A program made the translations under genes and the position numbers. A stretch of DNA of 64,000 nt from Tiliqua scincoides (taxonomy: Eukaryota > Chordata > Lepidosauria > Squamata > Scincidae): assembly GCF_035046505.1 (NCBI RefSeq), contig NC_089825.1:2445029-2509028 (forward strand), given 5' to 3'. The notes under the pieces are model-generated. The model was not told the origin of the DNA. It worked only from the letters and a program-made list of their open reading frames with translations, and searched no databases. Of this stretch, positions 1 to 33,125 are shown piece after piece. Numbering within the stretch: the stretch's first letter is position 1; each line of letters starts with the position of its first letter.

Positions 1-217
1 TGTGGTAACCAACAATGAATGTTATTCTTCCTCCTTTTTACCATAACCTCCATCTCCTCCCCCTTTCCCTGTGTCTACTTTTAGACTGTAAGTCTCTCAG
101 GGCAGGGGCCTAACTTCCTGATCTTTGTAAAGCACAGCGTATGTTGATGGTGCTGCTGTAATTAAAAAAAACTTTCTTCTCTTCTGCCAGCTTCCCTTAA
201 GTTGGAGTACTAGTTCA

Positions 218-340
218 GTGCAAAATCCTGTCCAGTTTTCCAGCACCTGTGCAGCTGGCCAATGGGACATCCTGAGGTGAGGGAGCAATCATGGAGGCCT
301 CTACAAGTAAGGGAACATTTGTTCCCTTTCCTCAAGGCTG

Positions 341-419
<79 letters not shown>

Positions 420-633
420 AGTATTTATATACTGCTTTTCAACTAAAAATTTACAAAGCGGTTTACAGAGAAAAATCAAATAACTAAATGGCTCCCTGTC
501 CCAAAAGGGCTCACAATCTAAAAAGATGCAAATGAATACCAGCAGACAGCCACTAGAACAGACAGTGCTGGGGTGAGGTGGGCCAGTTACTGGCTGCACC
601 AGCACTGGAAAATTGGATAGGATTGGGCCCTTA
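218..633. mobile_element. Harbinger-like MITE split by a SINE
   Basis: Outer arms (aaaatcctgtccagttttccagc... and ...gctggaaaattggatagga) belong to the family at 6887, 15945 and 62023. The middle (about 346-588) is an inserted minus-strand retroposon with a long (TAA)n tail. The right side ends gggccc before TTA; the left end is diverged. Confidence 0.7.
343..589 (-). mobile_element. SINE-like retroposon with (TAA)n tail, minus strand
   Basis: Read on the minus strand it ends ...gcagtatataaatactgtTAATAATAA, the tail covering about 343-417 on the plus strand. The body (cagtatttatata...gcttttcaact...caaagcggtttacagag) is repeated at 36128-36376. The long pure tail suggests a young copy or microsatellite growth. 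Confidence 0.7.
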
Positions 634-718
634 GATCGCCCAAGGCCACTCATGCACTTTGAACGCAAAGTTCTTTGACACTAATTTACAAGGCATGGCT
701 ACCCCACAAGAAGTCCAG

Positions 719-21870
<21,152 letters not shown>

Positions 21871-22815
21871 CTGGCTTGAGTCATCTAACCGTCCTGTTGC
21901 CTTGTGTCCTCTGTGGCGCACACACAGCTGCAACATTCATCCAGCCTTTCCTGCAGGGGGAGTTCTGAGCTGCTCCCCTGCTAGAGGCCCTGCTGCTAAT
22001 GGTCTCTTTGTGCTGTCCCTGGCGTGTGGCAGTCTGCAGAGTTCGCACATGGAACCTGCCTTGAGAAACTCCTTTGCAAGCCAGAGGTTAATACGCATCT
22101 AGAATAACCCTCTGAGTGTGGGTGTGCACAGGACAATCTCGAGGGGATTTCTAGAGTCCATCCAGCTGTTCCCCATTTCCTGATTCTTGTTGTTTGATTC
22201 CTGTGGAGCTTGAAGTGGCAAATGTTTGTATTAATCTTACACTGGAAAGGGAGGACTGTTTGAAGTGGAGGGGAGAGCATGTACATTTGCCACCTCCTGC
22301 TGTTCGGCAGGGACAAAAAAATGCAATAGACAGACCAGCCTCAAAACTGCAGCCTGGTCTTTTTCTGGTGGCCTTAAGCAGACCCTTTCTTGCACTACAC
22401 AGAACCCTTGCACCAAAACCAAGGACTGCTGCTTCTGTTTGCCCAGGCGGGAGGTCAGTCTGCTCTCTCTGCAAGAAAGCTTTAACGGTAGACAGAAAGA
22501 TTGCTCAGAGGAGCCTGTTCTCAAGTTGGTTGCAAGGGGGCGCTCTCCACTCGGCAGAAAGCTTGGGCAAGGCAGCAAAGCCTGCAAGCATTAAGCCAGA
22601 GACTGATGGCAAACCACCAAAGCCACACTGTTGCTTAAGGAAGAGAGAGGCGATTCATTCTGTGGATTGGGTTTCTTAGCACTGGTGGCCCCAAGGAGGG
22701 GGTCTGCTGCTTGTTGGGGTGGAATGTCTGTGGACCTGGTGCACCTCTGGATAGCAGGCTGGGGTATGGGCTCCACAGGTGGTTTCACCAGCAATAAAAC
22801 CCTGCTGCTCATCCT
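21871..22815 (+). other. Probable NBEAL2 3' UTR with poly(A) signal
   Basis: After the stop codon there is non-repetitive DNA with no supported exon. The first canonical AATAAA lies at 22793-22798, followed about 20 nt later by a GT-rich stretch (ccttgtgtctt), a plausible cleavage context. A longer alternative 3' UTR could reach a second signal at 27248-27253. Confidence 0.45.
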
Positions 22816-23970
22816 CAGCCTTGTGTCTTCACCCAGCCTTAGCTGGCTTTTATTTCCTCCAGCCAGGTAGCTGTGACTTGTCTGTCCTTTGCATAACAGG
22901 GGAGGCCTGTGTAAAATCTTGTGCTCCATGGAGGGGAAGGTAGCCTTTCCTTGCAAAATGTTGTTCAGAATGGAGTACCCTTGGAAGGCGAATCCGCCTT
23001 TTGGCCTGCCAGTCTCACTACCTTGCACCGTGACCTCCAGATTAGTCCAGTGGTCCCTCCTTGAAGAGAGTTCTTGCGCTGCCTACCCAGCCATGAGCCT
23101 TAAACATCTGGGTGGCAGCTGGCTGAGCTGCTTGTATCTGAGACCTGAGGAGTGTCTGGCTTGGGCTGTTGGTGATATTGCAAAGAAGGACCTCAGTGAC
23201 ACCTGTCAGTTTCTAGGGCAGAGACAGGTCGTTATCTGTGTAGTTCTCCTCTGATAACCAGAACTATCCAGGGTCTACAAGTGAAATGAAATAGAGATGC
23301 CAGAGGAGACTTCGTTGGTCCACAGCAGGAAACATTTTTATACCAGGTTTGGTGGAAAATGTTTCCTATTCCCTTCCTCTTGCAGCCCTACATGGTTTTC
23401 TCCAGCCTGCCCTGAAAATAAGGTTCTGCTTCAGTTCCTTATGTTGTTGAAGTCTTGCCATGATGTGGGTGTGAATGAAGGCTAAAGTCAATATTGGTGG
23501 AATAGAACAAGGGTTGGTTTGGCACTGAACCCTGGAGTCTGTCTGGTTGTGCTGAGATGCTACATGCAACCTATAGCAAGCACTCCTTGGATTCCGTTGG
23601 TTTGAGAAACCAGTTGAAGTTGCACAAGGCTAGAGAAATCACTCCCCATAGTCTTCTTCCAACCCTTTCGGGCATTCACATCCGTGTGTTCATCCATCAC
23701 TTGGACAGAGAAGACTGGACTCTCTCTAGGTTTCATGTCAATCCTCGACCAGGAGTGGCCCATTCATGAAGCTAGGTGACATAGGGAGAACAGGAGGGTG
23801 ATAGATTTGGGGTGCCCTTCACAGAGTCTGCTGCTGCCACTGCCTCCCCCCAGTCTGCCACAGATGTGATCTGCACTGTTCCACTTTCCACCTGCTAAAG
23901 CCAAGCAGGAAGTGCATCATCTGCTTCTCTACCTGGCACCTGGAGTGGCTTCTTCAAACAGCTGTGGAGA

Positions 23971-24049
23971 ACTTCCAGTTTGATTGACAGGGACCGCGTG
24001 AACAAAGGCGCTCCTTATTTGCACAGTCCCTGTAAATCAAACCAGAAGT
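23971..24049. repeat. Small foldback sequence
   Basis: Arms of 24 nt (acttccagtttgattgacag.../...aatcaaaccagaagt) pair at 21 of 24 positions around a 32-nt loop. A tiny MITE or chance hairpin. Confidence 0.5.
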
Positions 24050-27000
24050 CCTGCTCTGATGTGTTTTGAAGGAACCAAACCAGGAGTTGAGGCAAGGAGC
24101 ACTCTGTGTGCAGAAGTGGCAGTGGCTGACCCGAGGCAGCAGGGGGCAGTGTTCTGGGTTGTACAATCCCTGCCCTCCACATGCCACCTTCAGTCAGCCA
24201 TCCCTTGTACCCTTCCCCAAAAGGACAACTTCATATCCTTCTATCACATGAATCGCCAGTGATCAAAATTGAGCTTGAGTTGGGAAGACACGGGATGGTT
24301 TGATAGCTGCCCATTGGGTCTTAAGACTTAGTTCTTTGGCACAGGGGAGAACAGGACTGCAGAAGTCTGAAGAGAAACTCATGCTGTGGCTTCGAACAGT
24401 TTCCCTGCATTCTTCCATGCAGCAGAAACTCCTGTTATTCTCCCCACAACATAAGGATTGCAATTCCTCCCAGCTCCACATTTGCAGTTCTTGAACCTGT
24501 TGGAGGCTTCTGTGGGTGACCCTGGAAAGCCCTCTTTCCCTTGAGCACTTATAGTTTCACTGGTGACTCTTGGTTGCTCCCAAGCCCTGTGCTTCTCTGT
24601 TGCCTCTGTCTGTTACAATGTGGGTCAGGAGGGGGGAAAACAGCACTGCTGTTGGGGATGGTTTGTTGCTTATGAAGCTGGTTCAGGGACATTTAGCACT
24701 TTGCAGGCTTTGTTGTCTGTCACTTATTTGCTAATGCCATGGCGGGTGGGATAAGAGGACAGCCTGTGCTTCCATTTTTTTCAGACCATTCAGTCTGATG
24801 GCTTTAAAATCTACTGAAATGTAAAAGGGGCATCAGCTGTTCTGGAACTCTGGCTGTTTCATAGATTCTTTCCAGCAGAGTTCAAAAAGGAAAAGGTGAC
24901 ACTGGGCTGCATGACCACCTCACAAGAAGAAGCGTGTGCTGGTGGTGGGACTGAGGACAAAGCACTGTGACTCTTGACATGATATGAAGGAAGATGGTTG
25001 GGACTTAACTGTTGACTACTAAAGGGCTTTTAATTGCATAGAGGATCCCTTGATTTGCAAACTTTTCCCTCCCTTTGATGACCCACCAACTCGCCTTCTT
25101 TCAAGTGAGTGCCAGGCTCAGTGGAGGATGGCTTGGGATCATAACATATGGACACTTGCATTGGTCCATCCTTTTTATAAGGAGAAGATCCAGGCTCTTA
25201 AAGCAATGCCCCTGCGCCCCTCTTCTCTGCCCCCTGCACCTCTCCTGAAAATAATCATTCCTAGGGGAACACCAAGTGCAATATTTGCATTTTGCATAAA
25301 AATCTGTTCTTTTCTGCCTGTCCTGCTGTATCACTGTTTTCTGTGTACATAAGTATATATAATATATAAATCAGGTTTTGTAATTTTATGGATAATGTCA
25401 ATCCAATGTTTTCTACTTTTTTGTACTTAATGAAGAAAAGAGTTGCTCTGAGTTTAAGATTCCTTCTGGCGTTGAGAGGGCATAGATCCAAATCTCGGTG
25501 TGGATTTGTCCTTGGTTCAGAGTGAGCATCCAAGAGGAGGGGGCTACTGTCCTCTTTCCTTGCTGCAAATGCCTTCCTGAAATGGCTGCTTGGTGGCTGA
25601 ATGTCCAACAGATCTCTTTTTCTCCTTGTCTTGCTTTGCTCCTGATGTATCTGGATTTATGGCAATGACAAAGGGAAATGGGGGGGGGGAGAGAGAGAGA
25701 GAGAGGCTGCAACTCTGTGCTGATACTTCTGAGACAACATTGGAGTGGTCCTTTGGGTTTCCTGGTGAACCAGATTGGCTGTCAAGATTGGAAGGTTGAG
25801 GTCACACCTCAGGTGACACTTCCCAGAGAGACTGGATTGCTGTGGAGGGTCAGACTATAGAAGTGATTCAGAAGCTCTGATCTTTTTCATACTCAAATCA
25901 GCTACTGCAGGGGTGGGGACACAATTTGGACTGGGAACATGGAGCTGGCAGAGTAGGGATTTAACCTTTTGCCCCTATGCTGATAAATTTACTCTTCCTC
26001 CCCCAGGTGCTCTAACTGAAAGGGAAAATTTGCCAATTGGTACTCATAAGTATTCCCTTCTGTGACTTAATAGCAGGTCTGATCTGGACTGGGGCCACAG
26101 TGCCAGATAACGTTGCTAGATCTCTCTCCTCTTCCTCCTCCAGTGCCTTTTTCCAGAGCACTCCCCCTGTCTTAGCTGCCTGTGGAGAGAGAAAAAGTCA
26201 CTGGGTGCTTCAAACAGAACTTACACATCTAGTTTGTCCTACGACCACATCTTCACACTCCTAATTGAAGTGCAGGAATAATGAGAGAGATCTGCAAAGG
26301 TTTGCAGGGTGGGGAGAAGACAAAATTAAGTGGTGAGCCATTGCTAGTATCTGTTCATGGGGCTTTGTGTTTTCTGTTGGGACACTGAGGTCTACAGGAA
26401 AGATCTCACACATGAGATGAGTTTAGGATTTCAGAAAGAGGGAACCTTTCTGCAGTCTTGACAGGTGCATGTTCCATTCACCTGAATGATCCCATTCATA
26501 GAATTGCACAGAACACCCCTCAAAGGACTAGTGAATGGAACTTTTTTGGGTTTGGGGGGGGGTATTAATAAGCTTTGGTTCCTTTTTCTATGCCTGCATG
26601 CAGTCATTTTTTTTCTGGTGTTCAATGAAATCTGGCATCTATGGGGGCCATATAGCATATTGCAGCCATATGGAGGGGGAGGGCTTGGATGCTTTAAGGA
26701 ACAGTACATACCTTAATTTAACCTCCTGGAGTCTGAGGTTGTTCCCAACATCTGGATTTAAGTCCCACTTTCCCTTCAGAACTTAATTAGAGATTACACA
26801 AAGACAGACCAAAGTTCTGATGTTGAGGGAAAACCTGGATCAATTTCCATTTCCAAATTGGTAGCTTAATGTGGCCACAAGTGGTTATTGATGGGCTTCT
26901 ATCGCTGGCTTTGCTCCTTGTTGGTGTGCAAGGCTAGTTTGCACTCAGAGGTTCACAGGACTTGCTCTCTATAGCGCTGAGAATTCCCCCCCCCCCCAGC

Positions 27001-27247
27001 AACAGATGCAGAAGCTTGGAAGAACAGGACAAATCCACCCCAGATTATCTCCTCTCTGGAAAGCAAATGTGATGCAGGGGGTTGAGTCTGTCCACAGCTC
27101 TACTTTCCCAAAAGGAAATAAATAAAGCACAATCTGAACTCTTCAGTTGGGGAAAGGAGCTTATGCCTTAAACTTGAAAATGACTGCTTGCCTTCAACTG
27201 TGCTGGCTTTACCCCAAGACTTGATGGTATCTGTTTGTGTGACTTTA

Positions 27248-27253
27248 AATAAA
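27248..27253 (+). promoter_or_regulatory. Alternative poly(A) signal candidate
   Basis: AATAAA in a context (tttAAATAAAccttcagaatgg) that resembles the end of a transcript. If NBEAL2 used it, its 3' UTR would be about 5.4 kb; it may instead belong to a noncoding transcript or be chance. Confidence 0.2.
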
Positions 27254-27729
27254 CCTTCAGAATGGAATTGGCCTCCTGCGTAGTCCTTGCCTGGCTCTCA
27301 CAGTTCTGCCACTTTCTGAATTAAAGGTGATCCAGCAGGAAGTCCTCATGCACAGGCCCTCACCGAGGGGAATGATAATGGCACAAGAGCGCAGCATGGA
27401 CAGCTCAGTGGGTCCCGTGCATAAGCATTGCTTGCCAATGTGCCTTCTACTTATGGATGATGGGGGGGGGGGGAATATCCAGCTACTTTGTCCACACTGG
27501 ATTACATGTTACATAGCTGGAGCCAGTATGGAACTTTTGAGATTCCAGTTCTGCTTTTGCTCCACATCATTTCCAAATTCCCAGGGGTCTACTAAGGTCA
27601 GATGTGCTGCTTCTGAAGCCAGCAGCCACCAGCAGTAGTGTAGCTAGAGCGGGTGCAAAGCACTTACAGGGCACTTCACCGTGGTGTGCAAGTGGCCCCT
27701 CCCCTTTGGAGCCATTCCAGATGCTAGAG

Positions 27730-27756
27730 CAGTGTTTCTAAACAAGTGGTATGGGT
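27730..27756 (+). mobile_element. Left end of a second hAT-like element
   Basis: CAGTGTTTCTAAACAAGTGGT is the start of a common hAT family (CAGTGKTTCTCAAACxAGTGG type). It stops where the CR1 insertion begins; its right half was not found. A minus-strand relative lies at about 47910-48126. Confidence 0.45.
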
Positions 27757-30700
27757 AAGAACATAAGAACATAAGACAAGACAAAGGCAGGGTAGGAGAA
27801 GAAATTGGGAAAGGTAGGGTGATGGGATGTGATAGACGGTTTGGCACAATGAGAGGATGCGGGGACAAAGGAGCGAATAAGCAGCCCATCCTGGGGCATT
27901 CCGTGTATAAATGCTTTTATGCGAATGCCCGAAGTCTACGAGCAAAGGTGGGAGAACTGGAATGTCTGGTGACAAGGGAAAATATTGACATAGTGGGCAT
28001 AACGGAAACCTGGTGGAATGCGGAGAATCAGTGGGATACCGCAATCCCGGGCTATAAACTCTACAGGAGGGACAGGCAGGGGCGTGTTGGAGGTGGGGTG
28101 GCCCTTTATGTTAAGGAAGGGATAGAATCCAGCAAAGTAGAGATTGAAGGTGGGTCCGACTCCACCGTAGAATCTCTGTGGGTTAAATTACCAGGCTTGT
28201 GCAGCGATGTAATACTGGGGGCGTGCTATCGTCCTCCAGACCAGAAATCTGATGGGGACCTTGAAATGAGGAAACAGATCAGGGAGGTGACAAGGAGGGA
28301 CAGGGTTGTAATCATGGGGGATTTCAATTATCCTCATATTGACTGGGCCAATTTGTGTTCTGGTCACGATAAGGAAACCGGATTTCTTGACGTGCTAAAT
28401 GACTGTGGCTTGGATCAGCTAGTCACGGAGCCCACCAGAGGACAGGTGACTCTGGATTTAATTTTGTGCGGTACGCAGGACCTGGTTAGAGATGTAAACG
28501 TTACTGAGCCATTGGGGAACAGTGATCATGCTGCGATCCGTTTTGACGTGCACGTTGGGGGAAGAATACCAGGCAAATCTCTAACAAAAACCCTTGACTT
28601 CCGACGGGCGGACTTCCCTCAAATGAGGAGGCTGGTTAGAAGGAGGTTGAAAGGGAGGGTAAAAAGAGTCCAGTCTCTCCAGAGTGCATGGAGGCTGCTT
28701 AAAACAACAGTAATAGAGGCCCAGCAGAGGTGTATACCGCAAAGAAAGAAGGGTTCCACTAAATCCAGGAGAGTGCCCGCATGGCTAACCAGCCAAGTTA
28801 GAGAGGCTGTGAAGGGCAAGGAAGCTTCCTTCCGTAAATGGAAGTCTTGCCCTAATGAAGAGAATAAAAAGGAACATAAACTGTGGCAAAAGAAATGTAA
28901 GAAGGTGATAGGGGAGGCCAAGCGAGACTATGAGGAACGCATGGCCAGCAACATTAAGGGGAATAATAAAAGCTTCTTCAAATATGTTAGAAGCAGGAAA
29001 CCCGCCAGAGAAGCGGTTGGCCCTCTGGATGGTGAGGGAGGGAAAGGGGAGATAAAAGGAGACTTAGAGATGGCAGAGAAATTAAATGAGTTCTTTGCAT
29101 CTGTCTTCACGGCAGAAGACCTCGGGCAGATACCGCTGCCCGAACGGCCCCTCCTGACCGAGGAGTTAAGTCAGATAGAGGTTAAAAGAGAAGATGTTTC
29201 AGACCTCATTGATAAATTAAAGATCAATAAGTCACCGGGCCCTGATGGCATACACCCAAGGGTTATTAAGGAATTGAAGAATGAAGTTGCAGATCTCTTG
29301 ACTAAGGTATGCAACTTGTCCCTCAAAACGGCCATAGTGCCAGAAGATTGGAGGATAGCAAATGTCACGCCTATTTTTAAAAAGGGAAAGAGGGGGGACC
29401 CGGGAAACTATAGGCCGGTCAGCCTAACATCCATACCGGGTAAGATGGTGGAATGCCTCATCAAAGATAGGATCTCAAAACACATAGACGAACAGGCCTT
29501 GCTGAGGGAGAGTCAGCATGGCTTCTGTAAGGGTAAGTCTTGCCTCACGAACCTTATAGAATTCTTTGAAAAGGTCAACAGGCATGTGGATGCGGGAGAA
29601 CCCGTGGACATTATATATCTGGACTTTCAGAAGGCGTTTGACACGGTCCCTCACCAAAGACTACTGAAAAAACTCCACAGTCAGGGAATTAGAGGACAGG
29701 TCCTCTCGTGGATTGAGAACTGGTTGGAGGCCAGGAAGCAGAGAGTGGGTGTCAATGGGCAATTTTCACAATGGAGAGAGGTGAAAAGCGGTGTGCCCCA
29801 AGGATCTGTCCTGGGACCGGTGCTTTTCAACCTCTTCATAAATGACCTGGAGACAGGGTTGAGCAGTGAAGTGGCTAAGTTTGCAGATGACACCAAACTT
29901 TTCCGAGTGGTAAAGACCAGAAGTGATTGTGAGGAGCTCCAGAAGGATCTCTCCAGACTGGCAGAATGGGCAGCAAAATGGCAGATGCGCTTCAATGTCA
30001 GTAAGTGTAAAGTCATGCACATTGGGGCAAAAAATCAAAACTTTAGATATAGGCTGATGGGTTCTGAGCTGTCTGTGACAGATCAGGAGAGAGATCTTGG
30101 GGTGGTGGTGGACAGGTCGATGAAAGTGTCGACCCAATGTGCGGCGGCAGTGAAGAAGGCCAATTCTATGCTTGGGATCATTAGGAAGGGTATTGAGAAC
30201 AAAACGGTTAGTATTATAATGCCGTTGTACAAATCGATGGTAAGGCCACACCTGGAGTATTGTGTCCAGTTCTGGTCGCCGCATCTCAAAAAAGACATAG
30301 TGGAAATGGAAAAGGTGCAAAATAGAGCGACTAAGATGATTACGGGGCTGGGGCACCTTCCTTATGAGGAAAGGCTACGGCGTTTGGGCCTCTTCAGCCT
30401 AGAAAAGAGACGCTTGAGGGGGGACATGATTGAGACATACAAAATTATGCAGGGGATGGACAGAGTGGATAGGGAGATGCTCTTTACACTCTCACATAAT
30501 ACCAGAACCAGGGGACATCCACTAAAATTGAGTGTTGGGCGGGTTAGGACAGACAAAAGAAAATATTTCTTTACTCAGCGCGTGGTCGGTCTGTGGAACT
30601 CCTTGCCACAGGATGTGGTGCTGGCGTCTAGCCTAGACGCCTTTAAAAGGGGATTGGACGAGTTTCTGGAGGAAAAATCCATTATGGGGTACAAGCCATG

Positions 30701-30900
30701 ATGTGTATGCGCAACCTCCTGATTTTAGGAATGGGTTAAGTCAGAATGCCAGATGTAGGGGAGGGCACCAGGATGAGGTCTCTTGTTATCTGGTGTGCTC
30801 CCTGGGGCATTTGGTGGGCCGCTGTGAGTTACAGGAAGCTGGACTAGATGGGCCTATGGCCTGATCCAGTGGGGCTGTTCTTATGTTCTTATGTTCTTAT
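27757..30900 (+). mobile_element. CR1-clade LINE with an intact ORF2
   Basis: The frame 27819-30701 (960 codons) is uninterrupted. An APE-type endonuclease comes first (E63 in ITETWW, D168/N170 in GDFN, S235-D236-H237), then a reverse transcriptase (FADD at 688-691, PQGSVLGPVLFNLFINDL before it) and a C-terminal region ending [11 protein letters not shown]. The 3' end carries the 8-mer tail TTCTTATG repeated three times. ORF1 is absent, so the copy is 5' truncated just before ORF2. High integrity implies a young insertion. A 19-nt inverted copy of the tail opens the element at 27757-27775. Confidence 0.93.
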
Positions 30901-30904
30901 AAAA

Positions 30905-31655
30905 CATTGATATGTGCAGAACTTGGGCTCAGTTGACTGCTGTAACTTGGCCTGGTAGGGTCGTAGCTGTGCCTTTCATGAGCCAATAGACAGCCTGTCA
31001 GTCTGAGCCAATAGTTACAAAGTTTCGTCCGAGCCAATGGGCTCACTGTTGAGGAAAGTGAACTGCATATGACCATGTAACAAGCCCTTGAGAGTTGGAG
31101 GACCAAAGGGAAAACTGCTGCATTGGAGAGACAGGAGGAGGACTGGGAGGGGCTGAGCAGGAGACTTGAGAGCCTGTGCAAAAAGGCTGCAGTACCATCA
31201 AAAGGAAGCTAGAGGGCTGCTGTGTGCAGAGAGCCACTGAGGCTATAAAAGGGGCTGCACCCGCTCAGAGACCACCAGAGAAGAGCTGCCCAGAGGAGCT
31301 TCAGGACCGGGCTCTGCCACAGAGGTTCTGTGAGGAGTGTCTACAGAGAAGGAGCTGGAAGAGCAAGCTGCGGAGACCTCCAGGAAGAGAAGCTGTGAGG
31401 AGCGAGGTGGGAGAGACCAAGCTGCAGAGCGGAGCTGAAACCTGAGCTCTGTGGAGAGAGCTGCTGGAAGGAGCCCCTGGGAGAGCCTCTGAGAACCAGA
31501 GAGGGGAAGCTTTGCCCTCAAGCCTGCCTCAGGGAATTTGGAACAAGGTCATTTTGATTTGTTTGGTTCAGGTTCCATTCCCCCTAATAAAAAGCCTTAA
31601 ACTTAGCTTGGTGTCAGTGGTCTCTTTCGATCCTGTACAACAACACGATGGCATT
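30905..31655 (+). mobile_element. Probable solo LTR of an LTR retroelement
   Basis: Three AGCCAAT boxes (about 30980-31040), a TATA box (tataaaa 31244-31250) and a poly(A) signal (aataaa 31586-31591) stand in the order U3-R-U5, with no internal coding region attached. Edges are approximate and no clear target duplication was found. Family not identified; treat as a fossil. Confidence 0.55.
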
Positions 31656-31796
31656 AATGGAAACTAGCAAGATTTTCCACATTGCCCGTTTTTCTCTGGT
31701 GCCCAGAAGGGCTCCAAAAGGCAGTGCCCATTTGCATGCTGCGGTGATGTGCCCTGCAAAACTGAGTGCTTTGCACCCCCTCTAGCTATGCTACTG

Positions 31797-32410
31797 GCCA
31801 CCTTGCACCTCATCCTCCACCTGCCTCCTGGTGCTCGGGCAGAGGCAGCAGCAGCCAGTGGCCTGCCCAGCCCCTGTAGCCCAAGGGGGTCACAGGACCT
31901 TTGCAACTTGCATGTAGCTTATATGCAGGAAGGGGGGGAGTGCTAAGCCGACCTCCACGCTGCAGGGTGCGCTGTCGGCACAGCCGACTCCCTTGGGCAG
32001 AGCAGGGAGGAGTGCTGAGCCGCCCGCAGTGAAAAGAGAGGACGTTGCGAAGTTGTTGGCTCTGCGGTTTTCCTCCGGGAGAAGCTCAAATACCTGCGCG
32101 GGCGGGCGACAACAAACCCCAAAAGCTAACTCTGTGCTGCCCAGGACCCCGGGGAGGAAGAGGAGCAGGAGGGAGCCTGTCAGGAGAAGTGAGGAGGATC
32201 CCCTGGTGCTGCTAGCGGGGGGGGGGGGATTGGTATCACATGCACAAGAGCAGCAGGGGTTAGGAAAAGTTGGCAGCCTGCAAGCTCCTGGGAGACCCTG
32301 TGCACTGATGCACACCCTGCACACTTTGCACACTAATGCACGCTGCTTAACCCTGAGGCTCCCTGCAAAACTGAGTGCTTTGCACCCCCTCTAGCTATGC
32401 CACTGACCAT
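31797..32410. other. GC-rich unassigned block ending in a hAT right terminus
   Basis: CpG-containing DNA of unknown origin. It closes with gctccctgcaaaactgagtg...ctctagctatgccactg (32356-32404), the right inverted end of the 42964-43204 family, without a visible left partner. Possibly a larger member of that family. Confidence 0.4.
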
Positions 32411-32704
32411 CTCTTGCTTGCAATGCCTCCAGCTTGACCCTTCTTGTCAGCGCAGGGGCTGGCTCCAGCCCTCCTGGCCCCTGAGGCAGAGGGTCAAATG
32501 CTGCTCCTGTGCCAGCTTCTGATGGTCCTGAGCCCTGGAAGGGAGATGCAGGAGCGGAGCAGAAGAGGAAGTGCAGAGAAGAGGCCAGGGGGGGTGACAG
32601 CACTTGCTTCTCTTCCACAGTTCCTTTTTTGTTCAAGCTCCTTCTCTTGTTCCATCCAGGGGGTGGGAAGAGGGGTAGCAGCAGTGGAGGCGTGTAATGG
32701 ATAG

Positions 32705-33117
32705 CAGGGACTTGCAGTGGGTGGGGATGCAGGTGAGGCAGTGCCTCCCCAACCTGAGCCCTTTGGAAAGCACTGCCACTGTGGGAGGTGCTCAAGCACT
32801 CCTTGCCAAAGGATGTGGAGATGGCATCTGGCCTGGATGCCTTTAAAAGGGGATTGGATACATTTCTGGAGGAAAAATCCATTACTGGTTACAAGCCATG
32901 ATGTGTATGCACAACCTCCTAATTTTAGAAATGGGCTACGTCAGATGCAAGGGAGGGCACCAGGATGCAGGTCTCTTGTTATCTGGTGTGCTCCCTGGGC
33001 ATTTGGTGGGGCGCTGTGAGATACAGGAAGCTGGACTGGATGGGCCTATGGCCTGATCCAGTGGGGCTCTTTTAGCAGTCACAACCCATGTGCCTCCCCA
33101 CCCACTGTATGTCCCTG
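32705..33117. mobile_element. hAT-like element split by a CR1 tail
   Basis: Ends CAGGGACTTGCAGTGGGTGG / CCACCCACTGTATGTCCCTG, flanked by an 8-bp duplication atggatag (32697-32704) / gtggatag (33118-33125). A CR1 3' end occupies about 32798-33075. Related copies at 60419-60600 and about 61180-61250. Confidence 0.85.
32798..33075 (+). mobile_element. CR1 3' end, nested
   Basis: cactccttgccaaaggatgtgg...gcctttaaaaggggattgga...gatccagtggggct matches the 3' part of the CR1 at 27757-30900, 5' truncated. Confidence 0.85.
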
Positions 33118-33125
33118 GTGGATAG

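Larger units (their letters stand above)
22816..27632. other. Intergenic stretch, little recognised
   Basis: Mostly unique-looking DNA. I see no convincing coding exon on either strand. It contains a small inverted repeat at 23971-24049, a GA-rich microsatellite at 25688-25704 and C/G homopolymers near 26988 and 27465. Unexpectedly few interspersed repeats compared with the flanks. Confidence 0.5.
27633..31796. mobile_element. hAT-like element split by nested insertions
   Basis: Left end CAGTAGTGTAGCTAGAGCGGG (27633-about 27720) and right end ...TTTGCACCCCCTCTAGC.ATGCTACTG (about 31660-31796) are the two halves of the family seen whole at 42964-43204. Flanking 8-mers gccaccag (27625-27632) and gccacctt (31797-31804) agree at 6 of 8. 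Inside are another hAT end, a CR1 LINE and a probable solo LTR. Confidence 0.8.

Noticed and set aside
210-668. Frames with poly-Leu or poly-Asn stretches
   Set aside because: They are translations of the (TAA)n tail of a SINE.
22194-23254. Several 100-160-codon frames after the NBEAL2 stop
   Set aside because: No splice or homology support; likely 3' UTR and intergenic DNA.
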